64,000 nt of DNA from Pollenia angustigena (Eukaryota; Arthropoda; Insecta; Diptera; Polleniidae): positions 165,646,478 to 165,710,477 of the forward strand of contig OV884058.1 in assembly GCA_930367215.1 (NCBI GenBank), in the 5' to 3' direction. This document shows positions 33,849 through 45,066 of the stretch, piece after piece. Each line of letters opens with the position of its first letter. The first letter of the stretch is position 1. Position numbers and translations under genes: made by a program. Under the pieces are notes generated by a model. The model did not search any database and was not told the DNA's origin. It saw only the letters and a program-made list of their open reading frames with translations.

Positions 33849-34176
33849 CATCACAAATTTAGTTTTATTTATATAGTAATACACAAAAGTAATCAAAATA
33901 AAGAAAGTTAGAGAAATGTATATCGTTACCTACAATGTAAAAAGCCCTAACTAACAAAAAAATTTAAATGATTTTTTTAATTCATTATTTATTTTAAATC
34001 TATTTCTAATTTCATCACAAACTTAGTTTTATTTATATAGTTATACACAAAAGTAATCAAAATAAAGAAAGTTAGAGAAATGTATATCGTTACCTACAAT
34101 GTAAAAAGCCCTAACTAACAAAAAAATTTAAATGAGTTTTTTAATTTTTAATTTATTATTTATTTTAAATCTACTT
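33849..34176. repeat. 164-bp tandem duplication
   Basis: Two direct copies start at 33849 and 34013 and share long exact runs such as AATCAAAATAAAGAAAGTTA and GTATATCGTTACCTACAATG. Divergence is low, so the duplication is recent compared with the coding decay next to it. Confidence 0.9.
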
Positions 34177-34185
34177 TTTAATTTA

Positions 34186-35129
34186 TTATTCTAAAAGAGC
34201 CTTAACTTCGTCGGTTGTATCACTATGCTTTTTCTGGCTAAATGAGGCAGTCAAGTGCGAGATCATGGGATCTGATGTTACCATCATTCGGTGCATAATA
34301 TCTTCGTTCGTGGCAATTGTACTACATTTTCTGGAGTGTCTAAGGCGATATTTTTTAGAGTCTTTGTTACGACTTTCCTGTGCCCCTTCGGATAATAAGC
34401 CTACAGAAAAATACACTTTTCAATTATATATTTTCCATGAATCAGTAAACATTAAACATCCCCAAAGTTTTTAATGTACAAATTTTGTGGTTGGGTTTTT
34501 GAAATACTAGAAGAAAAATCAACTACTTCTTGAGGAAACATAGCACGTACTTCATCCCTTTTGTATCGTTTGGCGCGATCACAGCACTCCTCAAACGATT
34601 TGCGTGGCCGACCAAGTGCAGAATTGGTAGAACATTCAGCCTCAGTAAACTTAATTGTAAATGTGCCTTCAAGCCAATTTGCATTCTTTTTTTCAAATCG
34701 CGACTTCGTACGGTTAGAATCCTGCCATCTTTGTTTGAAGTTATAGTAAAAGCCTTTAAATATATGGTATCCAAAATTTCACATGCTTTAGTATCGTTTA
34801 AGCCAACGTCCAATTGTTGCAAAAACTGTTTTAATTTTGTTCTGTCTTTGTCAAACTCCAGAAGCTTCGAGCATGAAACCCCATGAGAAATAGAAAGACT
34901 TTCCATTGCCGTAAAACTCTTGGGCCTTAGTTTCAGTTATAATTAAAAAACCGGAGAAAAATTGGTTGTGCTTTTCGCGTTCGTCAGCACTTGTTAAATG
35001 ACAAAAATCGATCAATATTTTACTGACAGGTACGTTCCAGATATGAGCACTAATAGATGTGGGTGGAATTTCTGTAAAAAAATCATACAGGTGGCCAACG
35101 GAAAACCCCAAATAATTATAAAAGTGCAC
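34186..35129 (-). pseudogene. Transib transposase with central domain deleted
   Basis: Reading from 35129 down, frames with shifts give WQDSNRTKSRFEKKNANWLE and then GRPRKSFEECCDRAKRYKRD, which align with WVKSNRTIQNFNSKYEDWL and GRPKKSIEECSIFTRKRK of the intact copy at 58317-60320. After about 34450 the sequence jumps to LIHGKYIIEK and, one frameshift later, VGLLSEGAQESRNKDSKKYR and TNEDIMHRMMVTSDPMIS. That is the C-terminal block with the catalytic glutamate. Everything between, including both catalytic aspartates and the C..C zinc pair, is missing. The copy cannot encode an active enzyme. Confidence 0.82.
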
Positions 35130-35695
35130 TTTCCTTTTTTCCTTTCAATTGTCCACGCACATTTATTACCGCTTATAACTTTGCTACCGCAATCATAAAA
35201 ATCAAATAACCTTTTGTTTATTACTTTTTTTTTTTTTAATTCTGAGAGTCATAAAAAAAGTCATAAATTTTTTTGCAAAGAATTTTGTGCATATCTCGAG
35301 CAAATTTTTGAAATGCATACCTTCACTTAATTGTGAATAAAAGCGAAACGCGTTGATCGATTTTCATGATTTATGTCTCATTTTTTTCAAAGGCTATGCG
35401 ACTTTACGTGAAAGTAATAGGACTTGAAACTTTTTTTTACTGTTTTGGATTTTTTATGAATTAGAAATAAAAAATTTAAATTTTTTGGGCAAAAAATATC
35501 TTTTTTCTTCATACATTTATTTATAACTGCGAAACTGTTGCTGATGTAGCAAAATGTTATATAATCTGATGAAAGTAATTGTAATTCTTGATTTTTCTAA
35601 ATTTGTTTCAGCAAAATCCGACTAGTGGTTCTCGAGTTATGTTACACAAAAGAGCCTTATCAGAATTGAGTCCCGAATCAATCAGCTGAAAAATG

Positions 35696-36412
35696 CAGGG
35701 ACCGTAACAGTTATGCCTTTTTTCATAAAAGTCAGATGAAAACAGTTATTTTTTGATTTTTATTTTTTTGAACAAAAATAACAGTTATTTTTTGATTTTT
35801 ATTTTTTTGAACAAAAATAACTGTTATTTTTGATTTTTATTTTTTTGATAAAAAATAACAGTTATTTTTTGATTTTTATTTTTTTGAACAAAAGTAACAG
35901 TTATATACTGATTTTTATTTTTTCGAGCAAAAATAAAAGTTATTCTCTAAATAAATGTTTTAACAATTTAGATGACTTTAATAATTATTTTAATGTGCAT
36001 AAGGAATTCCAATGATAATTACACACTAAAATAAAAATTTTAAGTCAACTAAATTATTAAATCACGTACATTTATTTAGAGAATAACTTTTATTTTTGAT
36101 CGAAAAAATAAAAATCAAAAATAACAGTTATTTTTGTAAAAAAAATAAAAATCTAAAAATAACTGTTATTTTTGATCGAAAAAATAAAAATCAAAAAATA
36201 ACAGTTATTTTTGTTCAAAAAAATAAAAATCAAAAAATAACTGTTAAGTTTGATCCAAAATATAAAAATCAAAATTATAAAAATCAATATATATTTTATC
36301 ATTGGCAAGTGCATGTGGAACAATATAGTATACTTGAATCAGTTTTTCGACATTTATTTCTATATGCTTTTTTGTTTTAAAATTCCAATATAACTGTTAT
36401 TTTCGGTCCCTG
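35696..36412. mobile_element. Foldback element built from inverted tandem repeats
   Basis: The ends are CAGGGACCG and CGGTCCCTG, each close to an AACAGTTAT block. Inside, a unit of about 40 bp (AACAGTTATTTTTTGATTTT followed by TATTTTTTTGAACAAAAAT) is repeated about four or five times on the left. It is repeated in inverted orientation a similar number of times on the right, around a unique centre at about 35945-36085. CAGGG-type ends suggest hAT, but no 8-bp duplication is visible. Open frames here merely reflect the repeats. Confidence 0.75.
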
Positions 36413-37045
36413 TGCAATGCAACAAATTGAGAGGTGGCACCTGGTGGCACTTGAAGTTGATTTAAAATGTAAAAACAGATACAAGACAATGTATTAGTAG
36501 TGATTTCCAAAATTGCAGGTCCAAATGTTTGGAGAAAAAAGGGATTTTTGTTATATTTTCATAAAAATACACAAAAAAAAATAAACTTAAGTCTATGCAG
36601 ATATTTTTTTCAATTTTAATATACTGAAATATACTACTTTAAATAGACCAAAAAGAAAAACGTTAGCTCACATAAAAATAAAATAAAATAATATTCGTTT
36701 TTAAATTCTTAGGTTTAAATTAAGTTGGTTCGGTAAAACATACAAGTTCTGAGTTTGAGACGGATATAAAAAAAAAAACTGGCATTCAGATCGGAGTAAT
36801 TCTTTTTGATTTGATTGTAGCATTTAGTCTAAAATATCAACATATCACTGCATATTGCATGAAGAGTATGTTGCCAATTTGACTTTTTTCCGCGAAATCC
36901 CCAGTGTGCGTCGGCCAGAAACTCTATTGAAAAATTTTTACAACGCCGTTTTTTTGCACAGCTTTCGCCTCTTAAATTTTCGATCAATATTAGATGTATG
37001 TATATCACTTTTTTTAATGCATTTCAGCAAGCTTATATACCATTA

Positions 37046-37364
37046 TAGCCTTTTTACACTTGAGCACATCTTAGAGGAATGCGTGGAAGATGTTAAAAAT
37101 TAAAAAAAAACTTGTTTACATCTGTAACATCTTTCATCTTTAATCATAAAAATAATTATTTTCACGCGTAAGAGCGAAAAAAAATTAAATAAATGATATT
37201 GCTGTCCTGCTCGTTTGGATTTTGTTCTAGTGATGGTATTTACTTTTTAAGGGAACATCTTTTAAAGACGAAGAAAGATGTTGATTTTAAGCACTGTACA
37301 ATTCTTATGGGAAGATGTTATCATCTTTGCGATAAGATGAAAGATGTAAGATGTAAAAAGCCTA
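37046..37364. mobile_element. MITE with TAG(C/G)CTTTTTACA ends
   Basis: TAGCCTTTTTACACTT at the left pairs with the reverse of AAGATGTAAAAAGCCTA at the right. Both subterminal regions carry repeated ACATCTT / AAGATGT motifs, for example ACATCTTTCATCTTT near 37127 and AAGATGAAAGATGTAAGATG near 37334. It is 319 bp and non-coding. Target duplication is uncertain. Confidence 0.65.
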
Positions 37365-37899
37365 TTAGCTGACGATCATCCAATAATATTTCGTGGATTA
37401 GATTCACCGTTCATGGCGTGGTTACAACAATTGAATCACTACTATAGTGTTCGTCTTTGCAGCTCGTTTGAACTCTACCACCCAATATTTTATAATCATG
37501 AACGAAGAAGCAGACTGCCACAGAGAGCTTTAATATTGGTTGGGCTGAGATTTTCTCAATGCTATTATTAAATTATAGAACGATGACCAATTTTCTAACC
37601 ATTTAGAAATTTACTGGGATCGTTTATTTGTTTGGCTTCAAAAAAAATATGGGTCGGCTTTACTGAATTGTCTCGTAAAACTAATGCAAAAGTATAGAAA
37701 ATTTTCATACAAATTTATAATAAATAACAAGTTTTTGCAAAACGCTCCAAAAATGGAAAATATGTTAAAATAAGCTAATTTAAATATCAAATACTTCAAT
37801 TAAAACCAAAAGTTCAATGAAAAGTCCCAGTTTTTAACAAGCGAAACGTTCGTCAAAATTACTTTAATCTCAAGTTTTTGAAAAAGCTAAAGTTTTGAC
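37365..37899. other. Spacer with a short coding-like frame
   Basis: From 37369 a plus-strand frame of about 65 codons reads DDHPIIFRGLDSPFMAWLQQ, then SSFELYHPIFYNHERRSRLP before a stop near 37573. It is less AT-biased than its surroundings but not recognised. The rest is A-rich. Confidence 0.3.
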
Positions 37900-38660
37900 A
37901 AAGTTTTTTCATAATAGCAAAGTTTCCCAAAATTTTCTTAAAATGTGGAAATTTTACAAAATTTCCCAAATACATATAAGAAATGTTCTAAAAAGCCTAT
38001 TTTCACAAAATATAAAATAAAAAGTTGCATATATTCTAAAAAAGCAAATTTTTCAAAAAAGGCAAAATATAAAAAAAAACATCATATAAAAAAAGAAGCA
38101 AAAAACCAAATTTTTTCAAAATGGCAACATTTAAAAAAAACAAACTTTTGCAAAATGCAAAAAAAGCATAATTTTGCTAACGTCCCTAGTAAAATAGAAG
38201 TTTTTCTTCAATTTTATTTTTAAATAGCTTAGTTTTGCAAAAAAAAACAAAATTTTTGCAAAACTTTTCTAGCCCGCTTTTTACTTGGAATTTTTTTTCA
38301 ATTTGCAACTTTTTGCAAAAATTCCAAAAAAACAAAGGCAAGCAAATGCTTGAAAAATTTCTTTAAAGTTGCACATTTTCGCAAAACTATCTAAAGAACT
38401 CTTAGAACTACGAGTATTATCGCTAAATAATCCATAAAAAAATAGCAAGTTTTCTTAAATAGCAAATTTACTTAAAATAGCAAATTTTTTTTATTTTGGC
38501 AAATTTTTACCAAAAACTTTAAATTTTTTCAAAATTTCCGTTTAATATTCTGAAAATAGCAAATTTTTTAAAATTAAAATAAAATAAATTCAAAATTTTT
38601 GCAAAAGTTCAAAAAAATATTGCCAAAATTTACTGGGTAAAAAAAATTTTTAAATTTAAT
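37900..38660. repeat. Degenerate TTTTGCAAAA-type repeat block
   Basis: Many diverged units built around TTTTGCAAAA and AAATTTTTCAAAA suggest a very old version of the minisatellite at 39670-40930. The plus-strand lysine-rich frame at 37945-38223 is a by-product. Confidence 0.5.
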
Positions 38661-39437
38661 ACTAATTTACTAAAACTTGGTCGTCTAATTAACTGGAAAA
38701 AAGTTTTTCAATTAAAATCACTTATCCCATTTTTTTATTTTTTTTTTTTTTTGCCAATTTCTAAACTTTTTTAAGAGAGTTTCAAATCAATTCCTCTTCC
38801 CTCTTCCATTTTCTTAATCATTGCACAATTTAATGTTTTGTTTTTTCTCTAAAATTAACCTTCGGCTTTTGTTTATTTTTTTAATTACATGTCACCATAT
38901 TTGGCAGCAAGTTTTTGTTATTTATGTTGTTCATTTAATTTTTAATTTATTTCCCTTTTTTTACACCAACATTCAATTTAGTTTTGTTTTTTTTATTTTT
39001 TGCTAAATTGTTTTAATTGAATATTTTGCTCAGTTTAGCACTCTTTTCGTTTTCATTTTTCATCTCCATCTTCTGCCTGCTGTTTTATTTTGATTTATTT
39101 AATCAAATTGTAGATTCAACAAATTAATTGTATATAATTTTTTATTAATTTTTTACGTTTTGCTCTTTCTTTATCGTTTCAGTAAGTCAAGCGTTCATTG
39201 ATGAATCTAGATTCTAGAAGATAGTGGCACAACAAAAGGTTGCTTTACACGACACACACACACATAACAAATTAATTAAATATACACCAGGGAAAAGATT
39301 TTCAGGTGTAAGTTAATTGATAGAGAGGTGTGAATATTATGAAAATACAGCAATAACTAATTAATCGGTCGAATGGTGGGCTTTAAAATGGAAAATTCAA
39401 TACATAAAAAATTTCCAATAAATATCACATTTTAGCA
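38661..39437. other. T-rich spacer
   Basis: The stretch is T-rich with runs at 38733-38752. The hydrophobic plus-strand frame at 38821-39006 is what random T-rich DNA encodes. No element ends were found. Confidence 0.45.
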
Positions 39438-39600
39438 TTATTATCTTTATGTATATATATAAAAATGAAACGGTCCATTCATGTATGTAATCGCATCACG
39501 GGAGAACGGCTAGAGCGATTTGGCTTTCGATTCAAAATTCTCAGTTATTGATTTGTAAAGAAACAAATTTGAAAGTTCCTGGTAAAACTCGGAAAATTTA
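39438..39600 (+). mobile_element. Possible Helitron-like 5' fragment
   Basis: TATGTATATATATAAAAATG followed by a block with ATCACGGGAGAACGGCTAGA resembles the start of the Helitron at 44993 (TCTATATATATAAAAATAAG) and of other insect Helitron-like elements. No matching 3' end was found, so it is a fragment or a look-alike. Confidence 0.4.
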
Positions 39601-39669
39601 AGTTTTACATATTGCCTATTATTCTCTTCTAATCTTATCTATGTATAAGCCAATTCAAGGGGCAAACGT

Positions 39670-40930
39670 TACAAATTTAATATTTAAATAGCAGTTTTTT
39701 TTTGCGAAATTTTCAATAAATAGCAAATTTCTTTTGTTTTTGCAAAATTTCCTGAAAATATCATTTTTTCCAATAAATAGCAATTTTTCCATAAACAGCA
39801 AATTGTTGCAAAATTTTCCATAAATAGACAATTTTTTGCAAAATTTCCTTAAATAGCAAATTTTTGCAACATTTTCTATAAAAGCAAATTTTTGAAAAAA
39901 TTTCCCATAAATACCAAAATTTCCTATTAATAATAAATTTTTGCAATATTTCCTATAAATAACCAATTTTTGCGAAATTTGCTATAAAAAGCAAATTTTT
40001 GCTGAATTTCCTATAAACAACAAATTTTTGCGAAATTTCCTATAAATAAAAAGTTTTTGCAAAATTTCCTTTAAATAACAAATTATTGCAAAATTTCCTA
40101 TAAATAGCAAGTTATTAAAAAATTTCCTATAAATAATAAATATTTGCAAAATTTCCTATAAATAACAAATTTTTGCAAAATTTCCTATAAATAACCAATT
40201 TTTGCAAAATTTCCTATAAATAAAAAGTTTTTGCAAAATTTCCTATAAATAAAAAGTTTTTGCAAAATTTCCTTTAAATAACAAATTATTGCAAAATTTC
40301 CTATAAATAGCAAGTTATTACAAAATTTCCTATAAATAATAAATTTTTGCAAAATTTCCTATAAATAACAAATTTTTGCAAAATTTCTTATAAATAAATA
40401 GTTTTTGCAAAATTTCCTATAAATAACAAATTTTTGCAAAATTTCCTATAAATAACAAATTTTTGCAAAATTTCCTATAAATAACAAATTTTTGCAAAAT
40501 TTCCTGTAAATAACAAATTTTTGCAAAATTTCCTATAAATAAAAAGGTTTTTGCAAAATTTTCTATAAATAAAAAATTTTTGCAAAATTTCCTATAAATA
40601 ATAAATTTTTGCAAAATTTCCTTTAAATAACAAATTATTGCAAAATTTCCTAACAAATAACAAATTTTTGCAAAATTTCCTATAAATAACAAATTGTTGC
40701 AAAATTTCCTGTAAATAAAAAATTTTTGCAAAATTTCCTATAAATAACAAATTTTTGCAAAATTTCCTATAAATAACAAATTTTTGCAAAATTTCCTATA
40801 AACAACAAATTTTTTCAAAATTTCCTATTTACAAAAATTTTTTGCAATATTTCCTATAAATAGCCAATTTTTGCAAAATTTTCTATAAAAAGCTAACTTT
40901 CGCAAAAGCTCCTATAAATTTTTATAAAAA
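39670..40930. repeat. 29-bp minisatellite, about 1.25 kb
   Basis: About 43 head-to-tail units of 29 bp, close to GCAAAATTTCCTATAAATAA followed by CAAATTTTT, fill this stretch. Central copies (40130-40800) are nearly identical and the edges are diverged. Because 29 is not a multiple of 3, minus-strand frames cycle through different phases and give a peptide with 29-residue periodicity. These frames are not genes. Confidence 0.95.
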
Positions 40931-41024
40931 GTAAAATAAAATAATTTATTTTTATTTCATATCATATAAATAAAATAAAATGGCAATAATTCTCTACTAT
41001 TTAAATGGTTAGAGGTAATGATAA

Positions 41025-41957
41025 TAGGTCTGTCTGGGTACTTTTCCAGTAGCAAATACTCAGTAAATTTTTTTGGGAGAGTAAGACCAATATTACTCTA
41101 TCGGCTAAAAAAATCTCAAAAAGTACGCAGACAGTATCCAGTGAAATTTTGAAAGAAAACAGCTTATCGGTGTGTAAACAATTGAAATAACAAAGCAAAA
41201 GAATTTTAGCATATGTGTTCGCAAAATTTAATTCTCGGGGTAAATTAAAAAATTATTAATTAAAGCGAAGCTTAAAAAGTGTTGTAAATTAAAAAACTTG
41301 TTTATTACACTGTTATTAGTTTGGTAAATTCAATTTCTTCTTAGTTTTTAGTTTTATTTGTCGGGTTTTTTTTATAAAACTTCTTTTGCTTACATTGCCC
41401 AACATAGTGCCGGCTTACAATGGAAAAAAAGAAGGAAATGCCCAATACAGTGCCCTCCAACAGCTTGACAACGGAGAAAATTATTTGGATGTGAAATGCT
41501 CGCCAGGAACACAATTCCAAATACTCGCCTCTTCAATTGCAAAGTTTGTCCCACAAAGTTCTGCTGGTTCTATCGGTTCTGCCATCTCCACTCCACTTAC
41601 GCCACGTTCGCACTGTATATTTGGATTTTTCTAGCATGAAGTAAAATGTTTTGTTTATTATAATTTATTATAAACGTTAAAAATCAACACAATTGTAACT
41701 ACTTACCTCTGCCATTGTTAAATTTAAATTTTTATTTTCATTTCACCAAAACTATTTCATTCAAACAGCTGTTCAAACTATTTGCAAAATCTTGCAAGCG
41801 GAAATTTCTCCAGTAACATTTTGCAAGTTCTCTAACAACCAACTGTCAAAAAATTCTCTTTTTAGCTCTCTCGCTGCAAGAGATTTGGAGTACGCAGACA
41901 ACATTTTGAAAGATTTTGCAAAATTTTGCGCAAAATATGTGTACGCAGACAGACCTA
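41025..41957 (-). mobile_element. DNA element with TAGGTCTGTCTG ends and ATGATAA duplication
   Basis: The ends read inward are TAGGTCTGTCTGGGTAC and TAGGTCTGTCTGCGTAC, one mismatch in 17. ATGATAA flanks both sides (41018-41024 and 41958-41964). Each subterminal region holds another TACGCAGACA copy (near 41126 and 41890). The minus strand has a short spliced reading frame. The 7-bp duplication, or 8 bp with a slip, leaves the superfamily open. Confidence 0.7.
41481..41715 (-). CDS. Two-exon mini reading frame inside the element
   Basis: On the minus strand ATGGCAGAG (41715-41707) is followed directly by GTAAGT. A 76-nt intron ends CTAG at 41631, and the second exon continues in frame as KNPNIQCERGVSGVEMAEPI and LCGTNFAIEEASIWNCVPGE to a TAA at 41481. 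The product would be about 52 residues. It is perhaps the N-terminal remnant of a transposase in an internally deleted element. No domain is recognised. The clean splice donor and frame continuity are the only evidence. Confidence 0.4.
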
Positions 41958-41964
41958 ATGATAA

Positions 41965-44487
41965 AATTCATGGTGGCAATTCTTAAACTTGAGTTCGAAT
42001 TTATGTTTTTAATTTGGGGCCTATAGATCTATTAGAAGGGCGACATAGGTGTCCAAACTAGGGAACCTATGGTATAAGAAGGGTACGCCAATTTATTTTA
42101 AATCTCTACTTTTAGCCAAATTTTCGCCAAAGAAAAAGCTAGAATCAAAAATTTTAAACATTATTGTGTAAATGAAATCCGGCGGCCCGTTCTTGGTAGG
42201 GAAATTAATCCCAAAAAAAAACTAATTTTTGGGGATTTGAAGAAGTTTTTAGAAAACTATGGAATTCTTTTTGAAGTTTTTATGTTTTGATTTACAATTT
42301 TATTTAAAAATATTTATTAATTAAGTATATAATTAAAAATTCATATAAGAGACAACAACTCATGTGAACCATTTCATGCGCGTTTTTTTCAAAATGTCTT
42401 TAATGAAGTTTACAATTGTTAAAAATTATATTAGATGTTGTTGGATAAATATGTTTTCCCTGCATTGCCAGTTTTTCAATTCGGTTCAAATTTAAGAATA
42501 CTCCTAAAATAGGTGCCCTATTTTGGGAACTTATGGCACCCCTCCTGCTAAGTCGCAAGCCTCAAATCTAAAACTTAAACTCAAATACATTTCCTTATTT
42601 ATAATCAGAAATTTAATTCCAACCGGGCTAACTGTTTGCAAAATCCAGAATTATTTCAAAAATATACACAGTGTAATAAACTTTGTTTTCGCTCTTTTAA
42701 AATCGTATTCGCACGTTTTAAGAGGTCTTGGTGTTTGAACTGGGCTGAGTTTATATTAGAAAATGTAAATAAATTTGAATATTAATATTTTGTTGTAATT
42801 TATTTTAACTACTACTTAAAAAGAATTAACACTACAGGTGGTGGCATTTCCGTTTATTTTCAATATTGTTTTCCATATATCTACTCTAAAACTACTACTT
42901 CGATATATTAAGTTTTTCTTAAGACGTATTATTACAATTATTATAAGATCTGCAAAAGTTTTTTAAATAAGCAATTAATTTAACTGCAAGAATCTAGTTT
43001 AATCATTTGAAACCCTTTCAAAACTAGGCATATTGCGGGATCATATTGAGCGAAGTTTTGAAAATAATCAGTAGCTCGGATAATTCACTACTATGATTAT
43101 TTGCAAAATATTCTTTTTTGCAATTAAAGTTAAGTTATATAGACAGGGAATTACACGAAAAAGGAGCTTCCTCCAAAATTATCGGTCGACCTAAGACTTC
43201 GTCCCGGAAGCCGAAACCTTATCGAATACGCTTCTGAGTATTTTGATCTCTATCAGAAATAAATATGAGATGTATATGGTACTTCACCAGTTTTAAACCG
43301 GAGTTATATATGGTACTCCACCAAGCTTTATTTGTTTTTCCACCAAAACAAATGTTTACAAGTTGGGTTAAAATCGACTGCTAATGTTGAATGTGTAAAA
43401 CACTGTTGGTACAGTTTTACCACGCCAAATCTTTAGCCAATGCAAAATGTAACGCACGAAAGGCATACAAACAAGGACGGCATAATAGCCCTTCAACGCG
43501 CAATCTGCTTTCCAGTAAAAAGTACTTTTACGAACGATTTACAAAAAAACAAGCCAAATTGATCAAAAGACAACAGAGTTGCCAGATTAAACAAACTTTA
43601 AGAATAAAATTCACTTTTTCGCTCTCTATTTTAATATTCATTGTGACCCCAAAATAACAGTCCATGAAATATTTTTTTCCAAATGTATTTGTTTGAAGGT
43701 TTTAAACAGCAATTTGGATTTTTTACACAATATTAATAAATCATAAAATTAACATTTCAAATATTTATTGACGAGCATCTAACTATCTATAACAGTCCAT
43801 CTATTACTTAATTTAATGTCGCACAATTATTTTTGCCAACTTAAAATGTGTTTGTTAAATACAACAAAATCATATTTTCGCACGTTATTGATTGAAGGTC
43901 ATTTCATGCGTTTGTAAACAGCGCAACGGCCCATAAATATTTTTTGTACGAAACTGAATTTGTGTCTCAATGTTGTCAAGACTAAACATAAAAAATCACT
44001 TAAAGACAAAATGCGTTTTTGACTGTTTCTCACACTTATTCATTATATCGCACACACTCAATCACTCCCTTTTTTATGCTAAAAACCCCGGTTGTGGTTT
44101 AAAAACTTTTGATAACTTTGTTTTTGGCTGTGCGATTTTTTCATATTAAAATGTTGTTGTTGTTGTTAAAGTTGATGTTTGTTTAAGTAAAACATTTGTT
44201 AGTTTAACAAAAAAAAAAAAAAAATTATTAGATTTTAAATAAACTTATAGAATTTGAATAGGTAGTAGACGAATTTGAAGGTGGTAATATAAAATGTTAG
44301 ATTAAAGTGCAAAAAATTTTATTTAATGATTTAAACATGTTATGTATTAATATACGATTTTAAATAATTATTTAAGTCAATTTGCCGAAAATTCCGTTAA
44401 TATTTGTTAGACATTCGGTAATACTATATAATTTTAACAATAATTTTGATTTGAAATCCTTGCAAATTCAAAAATCAATCAAATGTA
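41965..44487. other. AT-rich region, no gene recognised
   Basis: Apart from weak frames at 42523-42738 and 43391-43657 (the latter contains STRNLLSSKKYFYERFTKKQ), nothing matches a known family. There is a GTTGTTGTTGTTG tract near 44153 and A-rich runs near 44210. No paired element ends were found. Confidence 0.4.
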
Positions 44488-44725
44488 CACAGAAAAAAAT
44501 AAAAATTGATTTCAATTAAAAAATTTGTGATGTTAATTAAAAAATTAATTAAATTTGCACCAGTAAACAAATTAATAGTATCAATTAAACCAGTTAATAG
44601 CATTAATTAAACGTTTAATTTACTTGATTAAACGTTTAATTCACTTGATTAAATTTTAAATTAAAACTGATTTTATTTTTGATTAATGCTTTAATTGGTG
44701 AAACATTTTGAGAATTTTTTCTGTG
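44488..44725. mobile_element. CACAGAAAAAA-ended MITE
   Basis: CACAGAAAAAA at the left is mirrored by TTTTTTCTGTG at the right, with TA outside the left end and TT outside the right. The inside is made of AATTAA / GTTTAATT palindromic motifs. The ends match those of the composite element at 22266-24724. Confidence 0.65.
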
Positions 44726-45066
44726 TTCGTAACAACATACATAAATATGTATGTTCCAAAATTAAACCCACTGTATATTTTTTAATATTAACACTAGAAG
44801 ATATATCGATATAATGTTAGCGATGTTTTTTGAACACCATAGCATTTAGATTACAGTGTTAGAGCTATAAATGATTTTGTGCAGCCAAAACAATCTCTAT
44901 TAAATGCTTTCTGACATTTCTAAAAATTTTTTATTGCTTGCAATAAATTATAATTTATAAAATAATTATTTTTGCATTTTTTGGTAACTTCATCTATATA
45001 TATAAAAATAAGAAAGAACATTTAAAAAAAAAATTTTTTTTAAGAAACGCTTTTCTTAAAAAAGAA

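Larger units (their letters stand above)
33781..36908 (-). mobile_element. Transib element, internally deleted
   Basis: Both ends read inward start CACACTGGGGATTT. The flanking pentamers are CGCCG (33776-33780) and CGTCG (36909-36913), four of five identical and both fitting the CGNCG-like preference of Transib elements. The minus strand carries N- and C-terminal parts of a Transib transposase at 34186-35129. A 164-bp tandem duplication and a 717-bp foldback element lie inside. Heptamer-like CACACTG at each end is followed by A-rich nonamer-like blocks at 23 bp (33811-33819) and 12 bp (36889-36881). Confidence 0.82.

Noticed and set aside
36855..37103. 82-codon plus-strand frame
   Set aside because: It runs from inside the Transib right end across the duplication into flanking DNA and has no motif.
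38821..39006. Hydrophobic frame resembling a membrane protein
   Set aside because: T-rich DNA gives phenylalanine/leucine/isoleucine strings in any frame. No charged flanks or homologous motif.
40417..40789. Minus-strand frames of 65-104 codons with repeated NFAKICYL strings
   Set aside because: They are by-products of the 29-bp minisatellite. Phase rotation avoids stops by chance and no conserved protein is implied.
39670..40930. CRISPR-like regular repeat array
   Set aside because: There are no unique spacers. It is a head-to-tail 29-bp minisatellite in a eukaryotic context.
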